From Dehalococcoidia bacterium (GTDB lineage Bacteria; Chloroflexota; Dehalococcoidia; Lucifugimonadales; JAGWBF01), in the NCBI GenBank assembly GCA_021296015.1, contig JAGWBG010000136.1, positions 1,782-6,873 on the forward strand: a DNA stretch of 5,092 nt. Reading direction: 5' to 3'. The translations under genes were made by a program, and so were the position numbers. Positions within the stretch are counted from its first letter, which is position 1. Every line of letters begins with the position of its first letter. The notes below the pieces were generated by a model. It had not been told where the DNA came from, did not search any database, and saw only the letters and a list, made by a program, of their open reading frames with translations. Shown in pieces: positions 1-4,674 of this stretch.

Positions 1-419
1 AGGGTAAAGGTCCCGTTCTCCACGTGGGGCAGTACCACGTCCTGTTGGGCCTTGTTGAAGCGGTGAATCTCGTCTATGAAGAGGATGGTGCGCTGGCCGT
101 ACATAGCGCGGCGCTCTTGTGCCTGGTCAACCCCACGGCGCAAATCGGCGACCCCGGAGGTAACGGCGCTGATAGGCTCGAAGTGGGACCGGGTGACGCC
201 GGCGATAAGGTTGGCAAGGGTGGTCTTGCCGCTGCCCGGCGGCCCCCAGAATACGAGGGATGGTATTCTGTCCGCCTCGATGGCCCGCCGGAGCACCTTG
301 CCGGGGCCAACGACGTGCTCCTGGCCCACAAACTCGTCGAAGCTTCGTGGCCTCATCCTGGCCGCCAGGGGGGCCTCCTTCTCCTGTTGTGCCCTGCGAC
401 CATGCTCGAAAAGTTCCAC
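1..419 (-). CDS. rarA: Replication-associated recombination protein A (RarA/MgsA), AAA+ ATPase, N-terminal part
   Basis: This is a clamp-loader-like AAA+ ATPase that acts at stalled replication forks. Only the first 139 codons lie in the window; the remainder (the family is usually about 420-450 residues) lies beyond the left edge. The start is GTG at 419-417, chosen because an AGGAGG Shine-Dalgarno sits at 432-427 with a 7-base spacer. Visible motifs are the MRPRSFDEFVGQEH entry motif (residues 22-35), Walker A GPPGSGKT (59-66), the SAVTSGVADLR segment (84-94), and Walker B with its extension ILFIDEIHRFNKAQQD (112-127). These are signatures of RarA rather than of RuvB or DnaX. The family usually has QDALLPHVE after Walker B, and here it reads QDVVLPHVE. 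It lies 69 bases downstream of dinB on the same strand, so co-transcription is plausible, although a weak promoter is also visible in the gap. Confidence 0.95.
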   Translation of the reverse strand, partial: MELFEHGRRAQQEKEAPLAARMRPRSFDEFVGQEHVVGPGKVLRRAIEADRIPSLVFWGPPGSGKTTLANLIAGVTRSHFEPISAVTSGVADLRRGVDQAQERRAMYGQRTILFIDEIHRFNKAQQDVVLPHVENGTFT

Positions 420-446
420 CGGTCCACCTCCTGTGCCTGGCTTTAG

Positions 447-474
447 TGTATAACAGAGGGACTGGGATTGTCAG
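447..474 (-). promoter_or_regulatory. Weak candidate promoter for rarA
   Basis: In the 69-base gap between dinB and rarA, the minus strand reads CTGACA (474-469), 16 bases, then TATACA (452-447). These match the sigma70 consensus at 5/6 and 4/6 positions. It lies about 28 bases upstream of the rarA GTG. It could give rarA its own transcript, or it could be chance, since rarA may simply be read through from dinB. Confidence 0.25.
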
Positions 475-488
475 TGAGGAGGAGCGAA

Positions 489-1559
489 TCAGTCTGGCGG
501 TAGCAGGGCAAGCTGAAACGCCTCGTTGAAATTGGACACGCCTACACCGACCAGCCGGAACCTCCTCCCGGGTCTTAGCTCCCTGTGGAGCAGGTCCCAG
601 GCCACCGGAAGGATGACCCCCGCTTCGTCAGTAGGAGCCTGGAGGGTCACTTGCCTTGTGAAGGTGGTGAAGTCTGCCAGGCGTAGCTTTACCTGGCCCG
701 TCCTTCCCTTGAGACCATTTCTCTGGAGGCGTGCGGCTACTCCCTGGGCCAACTCCTCCATGCGATCCCTTAGAGCGGCCTCATCGCCCACGTCATGGGT
801 CATCGTTATTTCCGCGCTGACTGACTTGGTCTCACGATGTGGCGTGACCGGGTGGTGGTCCGTTCCCAATGCACGCTCTTTCAGCTCGTGACCACGCTTG
901 CCAAAGGTATTCTGCAACCACCCATTATCGCAGGCTGCCAGGTGTCCTATGGTATTGATGCCGTGGTCCCTGAGGACGGACTCAGTCCTGGGCCCAACGC
1001 CCCAGAGCATATCCACGTCCAGGGGGCTAAGGAAGGCGCGCTCCTCATTGGGCTTGATTAGCAGAAGGCCGTCAGGTTTCGCTATTTGGGAAGCAATCTT
1101 GGCGACAGTTTTGGACGTCCCGCCCCCAACGGTTACCGCCAGTCCGGTCTCATCCCTTACCCTGGTTTTGAGGCCGTGGGCAACCCCGTCCACCTCGTCA
1201 GCCGACACCTTCTCGCTGATGTCCAGGTAGGCCTCATCCAGAGAGAGGGGTTCAATCAGGGGTGTCAGGCCCCGAAAAATATCCATTATCTGGCGGGAGA
1301 CCTCGTGATACCTGCTGAAACGTGCTGATATGCGTACCAGGTCCGGGCATAGCCTCAGGGCGACCCCCATGGGCATAGCTGAACGGACGCCATACTCGCG
1401 GGCCTCGTAGGACGCCGCTGCGACCACACCCCGGCTCTCGGGTGGCCCGCCTACGACCACCGGCTTACCCTTGAGGTCGGGGTTGTCCCGTTGCTCCACG
1501 GATGCGTAGAAAGCGTCCAGGTCGGCGTGCAGTATGTAACGCCAATGTGGGGCTGTCAT
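489..1559 (-). CDS. dinB: DNA polymerase IV (Y-family translesion polymerase)
   Basis: This is an error-prone translesion DNA polymerase that bypasses lesions at stalled forks in the cytoplasm. The protein is complete at 356 residues, normal for DinB. The first catalytic motif is HADLDAFYASVE (11-22), with metal ligand D13 and Y18 at the steric-gate position. The second is LSLDEAYLD (105-113), with acidic pair D108/E109. The palm/finger segment GGGTSKTVAKIAS (145-157) is followed by the thumb helix-hairpin-helix around LWGVGPRTESVL (185-196), and the little-finger domain fills about 245-345. The protein ends in QLALLPPD, where QLALL (349-353) fits a beta-clamp-binding peptide. ATG at 1559 is the only sensible start. 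No convincing Shine-Dalgarno precedes it, and a TAAAAT -10 sits six bases upstream, so the message may be leaderless. rarA follows on the same strand. Confidence 0.97.
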   Translation of the reverse strand: MTAPHWRYILHADLDAFYASVEQRDNPDLKGKPVVVGGPPESRGVVAAASYEAREYGVRSAMPMGVALRLCPDLVRISARFSRYHEVSRQIMDIFRGLTPLIEPLSLDEAYLDISEKVSADEVDGVAHGLKTRVRDETGLAVTVGGGTSKTVAKIASQIAKPDGLLLIKPNEERAFLSPLDVDMLWGVGPRTESVLRDHGINTIGHLAACDNGWLQNTFGKRGHELKERALGTDHHPVTPHRETKSVSAEITMTHDVGDEAALRDRMEELAQGVAARLQRNGLKGRTGQVKLRLADFTTFTRQVTLQAPTDEAGVILPVAWDLLHRELRPGRRFRLVGVGVSNFNEAFQLALLPPD

Positions 1560-1565
1560 ATTAAC

Positions 1566-1571
1566 ATTTTA
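1566..1571 (-). promoter_or_regulatory. Candidate -10 box for a leaderless dinB transcript
   Basis: The minus strand reads TAAAAT at 1571-1566, matching TANNNT and 5/6 of TATAAT. Exactly six bases separate it from the A of the dinB ATG at 1559, so the normal -12 to -7 spacing would put transcription start on the start codon itself. No good -35 is visible at 16-19 bases, which is common for leaderless promoters. No LexA-like box was recognised nearby. Confidence 0.4.
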
Positions 1572-1604
1572 CACCACCGCCAGCACAGCACATGAAGGTG
1601 AAGT

Positions 1605-1620
1605 TGTCACTGGTTTGACA
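1605..1620. repeat. Inverted repeat TGTCA-N6-TGACA, possible operator
   Basis: TGTCA (1605-1609) and TGACA (1616-1620) are perfect inverted copies separated by CTGGTT. The right arm is part of the TTGACA -35 hexamer of the channel promoter, a position where a bound dimer could block RNA polymerase. It also lies about 45 bases upstream of dinB. Arms this short can arise by chance, so the operator role is an inference from position. Confidence 0.35.
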
Positions 1621-1643
1621 GTTATAGGTCTCTTGGCTAGACT
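1615..1643 (+). promoter_or_regulatory. Candidate sigma70 promoter for the K+ channel gene
   Basis: A perfect -35 TTGACA (1615-1620) is followed by 17 bases and TAGACT (1638-1643, 4/6 of TATAAT). The heptamer CTAGACT is tandemly duplicated here (1637-1643 and 1644-1650), so a second TAGACT lies at 1645-1650. The predicted start near 1650 would leave an untranslated leader of about 85 bases before the ATG at 1735. Confidence 0.5.
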
Positions 1644-1668
1644 CTAGACTATTACGGTAACCAGTATC

Positions 1669-1703
1669 GGTTGCTCGCTGTATCAACAACGAGCCTACTA
1701 ACC
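1669..1703 (+). other. Potential hairpin in the 5' leader of the channel gene
   Basis: GGTTGCTCG (1669-1677) can pair with CGAGC (1690-1694) and, across a 5-base bulge, AACC (1700-1703), leaving a 12-base loop. It would form in the predicted leader RNA, between the promoter and the channel ATG. No known riboswitch class is recognised. The bulge and wide loop make it only moderately stable. Confidence 0.25.
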
Positions 1704-1734
1704 CAAGCCGGGAAGACGATGCTAATGTGACGAA

Positions 1735-2550
1735 ATGAAGAAAACAATTTACGAGATTTTGCAAGAGGCAGCACCCGGTAACCGGGTCAGCCAGATATTT
1801 GACATATTTCTCATCTCACTGATCTCCCTGAACGTCGTGGTCCTGGTCGTAGGCACCGTTGGTGAGATTCACCAAGTCTCACCAGAGGCTTTTCAAATCT
1901 TCGAGATTGTGTCCGTTGCGATTTTCACAGTGGAGTACTTGTTGCGGATATGGTCTTGTACGAGTAATCCGAGATACCGACATCCCGTTCTGGGACGGTT
2001 GTCGTTTGCCGCCTTACCTGTAGTATTCGTTGATTTGCTCGCAATCTTGCCCTTCTACCTGGCGGTCATTGGCGGATTCCAGGGAGCGGACCTGCGTTTC
2101 TTGCGGGTCATACGTCTCTTGGCCCGGATTGCCCGATTGAGCCGCTACTCCTCAGGGATGCGCACACTCGCCCGGGTCATACACGCCAAAGGCAACGAGC
2201 TACTCACTGTGATAGTAGTCTTGTTGGTGCTGCTGTTAATGGCATCGTCAGCGATGTTCTTTGCCGAGAATGAAGCCCAACCCGATAAGTTCTCCAACAT
2301 TCCCCAAGCGATGTGGTGGAGCGTCATAACATTGACCACAGTTGGCTACGGAGACGTATTTCCGGTTACTATATTGGGACGCCTTCTAGCCGGTCTGATA
2401 GCCATACTGGGAATAGGAATGTTCGCCTTGCCGGCAGGTATCCTGGGGTCCGGCTTTGTAGAAGAGATAAGAAATAGGACAGATATGCCCAAGGTCTGCC
2501 CTCATTGCGGTAAGGACATATTACACTCCACATCTTCCGAACAGGGATGA
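1735..2550 (+). CDS. Voltage-gated potassium channel (six-helix ion transporter family)
   Basis: This is an integral membrane protein of 271 residues, close to prokaryotic Kv channels such as KvAP in length, expected to form a tetrameric voltage-gated K+ pore. Predicted helices are S1 about 21-42, S2 52-74, S3 92-113, S4 119-138, S5 154-177 and S6 212-240. S4 carries a regular arginine ladder: R121, R124, R127, R131, R134, R137. The pore helix (about 188-199) leads into the K+ filter TTVGYGD (201-207). S6 contains LPAGILGSGF. The C-terminal tail has a single CPHCG knuckle (255-259), half of a zinc ribbon. ATG 1735 is the first start after an in-frame stop at 1723; the Shine-Dalgarno is poor (GGGAAG about 20 bases upstream). 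Two 60-base stretches I counted have 45% and 48% GC, against 67% for one in dinB, which hints at transfer. The gating stimulus beyond voltage is unknown. Confidence 0.95.
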   Translation: MKKTIYEILQEAAPGNRVSQIFDIFLISLISLNVVVLVVGTVGEIHQVSPEAFQIFEIVSVAIFTVEYLLRIWSCTSNPRYRHPVLGRLSFAALPVVFVDLLAILPFYLAVIGGFQGADLRFLRVIRLLARIARLSRYSSGMRTLARVIHAKGNELLTVIVVLLVLLLMASSAMFFAENEAQPDKFSNIPQAMWWSVITLTTVGYGDVFPVTILGRLLAGLIAILGIGMFALPAGILGSGFVEEIRNRTDMPKVCPHCGKDILHSTSSEQG

Positions 2551-2690
2551 TGAAAAGCAGCCTCCGAAAGTGGGAGTCCAGTGTGCCGGGTGGTGGATTC
2601 CTGCTTGGTGAATCCTTGAAAAACCGAAAGATGCTGCTGATGGATGGAGCAGCCGGGTTTTCATCGGAGCAAGGCCTTTGGTATGATTGA
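2547..2690 (+). CDS. Marginal 47-codon ORF overlapping the channel stop
   Basis: ATGATG at 2547-2552 overlaps the channel TGA (2548-2550) as ATGA, the arrangement used for translational coupling. The reading frame runs 47 codons to a TGA at 2688-2690 and would give a hydrophilic peptide beginning MMKSSLRKWESS. No domain or homology is recognised, and the stretch also folds into hairpins, so it may instead be part of a structured RNA. It is listed because of the overlap, not because its coding potential is clear. Confidence 0.15.
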   Translation: MMKSSLRKWESSVPGGGFLLGESLKNRKMLLMDGAAGFSSEQGLWYD

Positions 2691-2762
2691 AGCGGGGAGA
2701 TTCAACCTGACTCATCCCGGATGCTTGCATAAGTCGGTAGCTGGTGGAAAGGGGGCGAAGCA
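2551..2762 (+). other. Gene-poor stretch with RNA-like hairpins
   Basis: This 212-base gap lies between the channel and a candidate microprotein. Hairpin 1 is GGATTC (2595-2600) with GAATCC (2610-2615), loop of 9. Hairpin 2 is two-tiered: outer arms GAAAAACC (2618-2625) and GGGTTTTC (2655-2662) with one A-G mismatch, inner arms GCTGCT (2633-2638) and AGCAGC (2648-2653), loop of 9. Neither is followed by a T-run, so they are not ordinary terminators. A minus-strand frame of 85 codons covers 2521-2778 but resembles no protein I know. The stretch matches no riboswitch, group II intron or insertion-sequence motif that I recognise. It could be a leader for the downstream small gene, a small RNA, or decayed DNA. 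Confidence 0.3.
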
Positions 2763-2873
2763 GTGAGTCACGGGCCAACTCGAAATCAGTGGATTCTCAT
2801 TGCCATCGTTGCCGCAGTGATTGGCTTGATTGCCAGATACCTATGGCAGAGAAGGTCCGGGAGAGGGACCTGA
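2763..2873 (+). CDS. Candidate 36-residue single-span membrane microprotein
   Basis: A GTG at 2763 opens a 36-codon frame ending in TGA (2871-2873). A purine-rich GGAAAGGGGG (2746-2755) ends 7 bases upstream and can serve as ribosome binding site. The peptide has a short polar N-terminus (SHGPTRNQ), one hydrophobic helix WILIAIVAAVIGLIARYLW (10-28) and a basic tail QRRSGRGT. The positive-inside rule suggests N-out, C-in. An in-frame stop at 2730-2732 rules out a much longer protein. No family is recognised. It lies downstream of the channel and converges on tenA; a link to the channel, for example as an accessory subunit, is speculation. Random frames rarely give such a clean helix plus basic anchor, but the length is too short to be sure. 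Confidence 0.4.
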   Translation: MSHGPTRNQWILIAIVAAVIGLIARYLWQRRSGRGT

Positions 2874-2885
2874 GCAAATGTGCAG

Positions 2886-2910
2886 GCCCGGCACGGAGCT
2901 AGTGCCAGGC
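2886..2910. terminator. Hairpin between convergent genes, possible weak terminator
   Basis: GGCAC (2890-2894) pairs with GTGCC (2902-2906) around a 7-base loop, and bulged G-C pairs extend the stem outward. It sits between the microprotein stop (2873) and the tenA stop (2920), where a bidirectional terminator would be expected. No T-run follows it on either strand, so intrinsic termination would be inefficient. The call rests mostly on position. Confidence 0.25.
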
Positions 2911-2919
2911 AAAAATCCG

Positions 2920-3579
2920 TTACACCGGCCAGCCCTCCTGTTTATAAGCCATATCCCAGAATAGGTACTCATACCGGCTGCTGGTGATGAACGCGTCGCG
3001 CATAGCCGCCCTCTCCCTGGGGTTGGCTCCTGCGGCCTCCTGGTCCAGGAACCCTCGCCAGGCCCTTGTACTCTGCTCCAGCATACCTTCCGTGTAGGGC
3101 GCAACCCATTGGCCGTATACGGGGTGGTCCATCGGCTTTAGCACACTGCCTATCTCATGGTAGCTCCAGGGGCATGGTAGCAATGCCGCCGCAGTCTGTC
3201 CCAACCCACCCAGCGCCGCGGTCCTGATCATGTGGTTGATGTATGCCAGGTTGGTTGGAGACGGGCCAATGCTTTCCACGTCCTCTACGGTCAAATCCAC
3301 GAGCGACATGAGCTTCTGGTGCAAGGGGCGCTCCACAGGAGTGAATACCCGGCGGGATAGAAGCTCCATATTTCTTGAGTCGGGGGCTTTGGCCAGCGCC
3401 AGAGCCACTGCTCTGCCGAAACCCTCAAGGTAAAGATAGTCCTGCGCCAGATAGTAGCGAAACTTCTCCAGGGGCAAGGTGCCCTGCTGTAGCTCCCTCA
3501 GGAAGGGGTTTTCAAATACCTTCTTCCATATATCGTCTGTCTCCACCCGGAGTATCTGTGAGAAGCTCTTATCACTCAT
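2920..3579 (-). CDS. tenA: TenA-family aminopyrimidine aminohydrolase (thiaminase II)
   Basis: This is a cytoplasmic thiamin-salvage enzyme; TenA hydrolyses aminomethyl-HMP from degraded thiamin to HMP. It is complete at 219 residues, matching the all-helical TenA/PQQC fold. By hand alignment with Bacillus subtilis TenA, the catalytic set is present: D47 in QDYLYL, Y113 in TNLAYINHM, C136 and Y140 in LLPCPWSYHEIG, Y162 in WVAPYTEGM, and E204 in RYEYLFWDMAY. The cysteine places it in the TenA_C subgroup. The open frame extends upstream to 3774 inside dut, but ATG 3579 is chosen because GGGAGGTGAT, a near-perfect Shine-Dalgarno, lies just upstream and the family N-terminus starts here. It is the last gene of the minus-strand block, 29 bases after dut. 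No TPP riboswitch is visible in the window. Confidence 0.93.
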   Translation of the reverse strand: MSDKSFSQILRVETDDIWKKVFENPFLRELQQGTLPLEKFRYYLAQDYLYLEGFGRAVALALAKAPDSRNMELLSRRVFTPVERPLHQKLMSLVDLTVEDVESIGPSPTNLAYINHMIRTAALGGLGQTAAALLPCPWSYHEIGSVLKPMDHPVYGQWVAPYTEGMLEQSTRAWRGFLDQEAAGANPRERAAMRDAFITSSRYEYLFWDMAYKQEGWPV

Positions 3580-3608
3580 TGGTATCACCTCCCTGGGCGA
3601 GTAAGGGG

Positions 3609-4133
3609 TCACAGGTTCTCTCCCTGGAACCTGCCCACGTAACCTTGCTCCACCGGTCTTGCCAGGTACATGAATCCCATCTGCAACAGGCGTGCGCCCT
3701 TTGCCACCCGGTATCCCGACGGGTTGTAGACTGTCATGAGGGCTTGAGAACGTCCCCTGTACCCTGCGTCCCAAACGGCGGTATGGATAGCTACTCCAGA
3801 GCGGAGAAGGCTGGAGCGTGGCCTGGCCAGGGCCATGATGTGACGGGGCAGACCCACTATCTCGTTGAAAGTCACTACGTAGGCCCCGTCTGACAGATGT
3901 AAATAGCCGTCTGCGTGAAAGGGAATCCCCTCGTACCCGGGGAGCACCGATGGTTCTACGCCGTGTCCTGATTGGCCTGGCGAGGTGAACCTGAGCACCT
4001 CTCGCAGGGTCAGGTCGAATCCGTTGGGTTGTAGCTGAGCATCCAGGTCAAGATACCCGTCCACCAGCGGTTCGGGGGCTTTTATAAGCTCCAGTATGTC
4101 CTCCCTGCTAAGCGTACCGCCACTCGTGGACAT
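3609..4133 (-). CDS. dut: dUTP diphosphatase of the archaeal DCD/DUT type
   Basis: It hydrolyses dUTP to dUMP and pyrophosphate, keeping uracil out of DNA and supplying dTMP synthesis. The protein is 174 residues. Motifs in order are QPNGFDLTL (35-43), RPRSSLLRSG (104-113), AVWDAGYRG (119-127, with D122), LLQMGF (149-154) and the C-terminal YVGRFQGE (165-172), all typical of the trimeric dCTP deaminase/dUTPase superfamily. The glutamate that drives deamination in E. coli Dcd falls at T134 in my hand alignment, which favours dUTPase over dCTP deaminase. ATG 4133 is chosen over the in-frame GTG 4196 because GGGGAG lies 8 bases upstream and the longer form would overlap the upstream gene by 44 bases. 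Residual doubt is about substrate, not family. Confidence 0.9.
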   Translation of the reverse strand: MSTSGGTLSREDILELIKAPEPLVDGYLDLDAQLQPNGFDLTLREVLRFTSPGQSGHGVEPSVLPGYEGIPFHADGYLHLSDGAYVVTFNEIVGLPRHIMALARPRSSLLRSGVAIHTAVWDAGYRGRSQALMTVYNPSGYRVAKGARLLQMGFMYLARPVEQGYVGRFQGENL

Positions 4134-4152
4134 TTTTGCCGCTCCCCACCGT

Positions 4153-4461
4153 TCAGTTTCTCGAGATACTGGATCCCCTGCCTTCGGTTTGCTCACTCAC
4201 TATGAATGCGGCGGTATCCTTGCCGTAGGTGGTGTCAAACTCTGCGTCAAAGCGCTGGCCACCCATGGAGCCTAGAATTTCATACCGCCTCTCGGTGTAC
4301 AATTTGCCCTCAAAATTTGGGCCTTTTACTTTCCTTTCTTCCTCGCTGAAAAGGTACATTTCGGTGGCTTGTATCATTAAATCCTTCAATTCTTCACCGG
4401 GGATGTGGGAAGTGGTGCGTAGGAAAGTGTATCCCCATCGTATTCCTAGATGCTCTAGCAT
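4153..4461 (-). CDS. Hypothetical 102-residue protein, first gene of the dut-tenA block
   Basis: I do not recognise this protein. It is soluble-looking, with no signal peptide or membrane span and a charged middle (EEERKVKG, 41-48). Its second half, from LYTERRYEI (54-62) to FDAEFDTTYG (71-80), has alternating polar and hydrophobic residues that would suit beta strands, and the tail is polar. ATG 4461 is preceded by GGTGAT (4473-4468) with a 6-base spacer. It ends 19 bases before dut and lies just downstream of the tandem-repeat promoter, so it probably leads the operon. Stretches I counted fall to 40-47% GC at the 5' half and reach 57% near the 3' end, lower than neighbouring genes. It is likely real given spacing and Shine-Dalgarno; the function is unknown. 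Confidence 0.6.
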   Translation of the reverse strand: MLEHLGIRWGYTFLRTTSHIPGEELKDLMIQATEMYLFSEEERKVKGPNFEGKLYTERRYEILGSMGGQRFDAEFDTTYGKDTAAFIVSEQTEGRGSSISRN

Positions 4462-4494
4462 TGTGTCATCACCATGTGTGCCATCGGCAACGTT

Positions 4495-4532
4495 TTATAT
4501 AGTAGAGTGACGGTTATATAGTAAAGTGCCGG
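4495..4532. repeat. Two tandem 19-bp repeats overlapping a promoter
   Basis: Positions 4495-4513 and 4514-4532 are head-to-tail copies of TTATATAGTARAGTGMCGG, differing at two positions (4505/4524 G/A and 4510/4529 A/C), with no gap. The first copy supplies the -10 and the second the -35 of the minus-strand promoter. A 19-bp period is close to two DNA turns, so proteins bound to both copies would lie on roughly the same face. This suggests an operator. Confidence 0.8.
4496..4525 (-). promoter_or_regulatory. Promoter for the hypothetical-dut-tenA operon
   Basis: On the minus strand, TTTACT (4525-4520, 4/6 of the -35 consensus) and TATATA (4501-4496, 5/6 of the -10) are 18 bases apart. Transcription would begin near 4489 and give a leader of about 28 bases before ATG 4461. 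The whole promoter lies inside the 19-bp tandem repeat. Confidence 0.5.
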
Positions 4533-4592
4533 CAGTGATTCCCTCAAGCTGCCTGAAGGAAATTCACCTAGAATTCTAACACAGCGTATAGG

Positions 4593-4604
4593 CTTGCGAG
4601 CAAG
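4593..4604. repeat. Palindrome CTTGC-GA-GCAAG in the divergent intergenic region
   Basis: A perfect 5-bp inverted repeat with a 2-base centre lies midway between the two divergent promoters, about 50-60 bases upstream of the LLM promoter. The form fits a site for a dimeric helix-turn-helix regulator. A smaller CGGG-TCG-CCCG palindrome lies at 4612-4622. Function is inferred from shape and place only. Confidence 0.3.
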
Positions 4605-4645
4605 GGAGAATCGGGTCGCCCGTGGCCATCTCCGTTCACCTGTCA

Positions 4646-4674
4646 TTGATACTGAGAGCCCGTGGGGCTAGAAT
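4646..4674 (+). promoter_or_regulatory. Promoter for the LLM oxidoreductase gene
   Basis: TTGATA (4646-4651, 5/6 of the -35) is followed by exactly 17 bases and TAGAAT (4669-4674, 5/6 of the -10). Transcription would start near 4681, giving a leader of about 25 bases that contains the GAGGGGG ribosome binding site (4691-4697) before ATG 4706. Confidence 0.6.

Noticed and set aside
24..529. Several plus-strand open frames of 85-140 codons over rarA
   Set aside because: They are antisense shadows of rarA, with arginine/proline-rich low-information translations and no ribosome binding sites; the minus-strand frame carries the Walker A and B motifs.
526..1328. Plus-strand open frames opposite dinB
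   Set aside because: They are shadows in a GC-rich gene; the opposite strand has all DinB catalytic motifs over its full length.
1560..1735. LexA/SOS box upstream of dinB
   Set aside because: I found neither GAAC-N4-GTTC nor a CTGT-N8-ACAG pattern; the TGTCA/TGACA repeat does not match either. A lineage-specific LexA box cannot be excluded.
1561..1764. 67-codon minus-strand frame between dinB and the channel
   Set aside because: It overlaps the channel start and both promoters, has no ribosome binding site and a cysteine-rich unrecognisable translation.
2551..2762. Group II intron, cobalamin riboswitch, RNase P or insertion-sequence remnant
   Set aside because: No domain V, Cbl-box, P4 core, terminal inverted repeats or transposase frame could be identified; left as an unassigned structured stretch.
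2521..2778. 85-codon minus-strand frame MARDSLLRPL...
   Set aside because: No recognisable domain, overlaps the channel 3' end, and covers sequence that is better explained by hairpins; I cannot support it as a gene.
3580..3774. 65-residue N-terminal extension of TenA
   Set aside because: It would overlap dut, the extension is low-complexity shadow of dut, and ATG 3579 has a near-perfect Shine-Dalgarno and the family start.
4134..4196. Longer dUTPase from GTG 4196
   Set aside because: It would overlap the upstream gene by 44 bases, while ATG 4133 has GGGGAG at proper spacing and the family N-terminus.
4455..4646. 63-codon minus-strand frame upstream of the 102-residue gene
   Set aside because: It runs through the tandem-repeat promoter region and has a translation without domain features; more likely non-coding.
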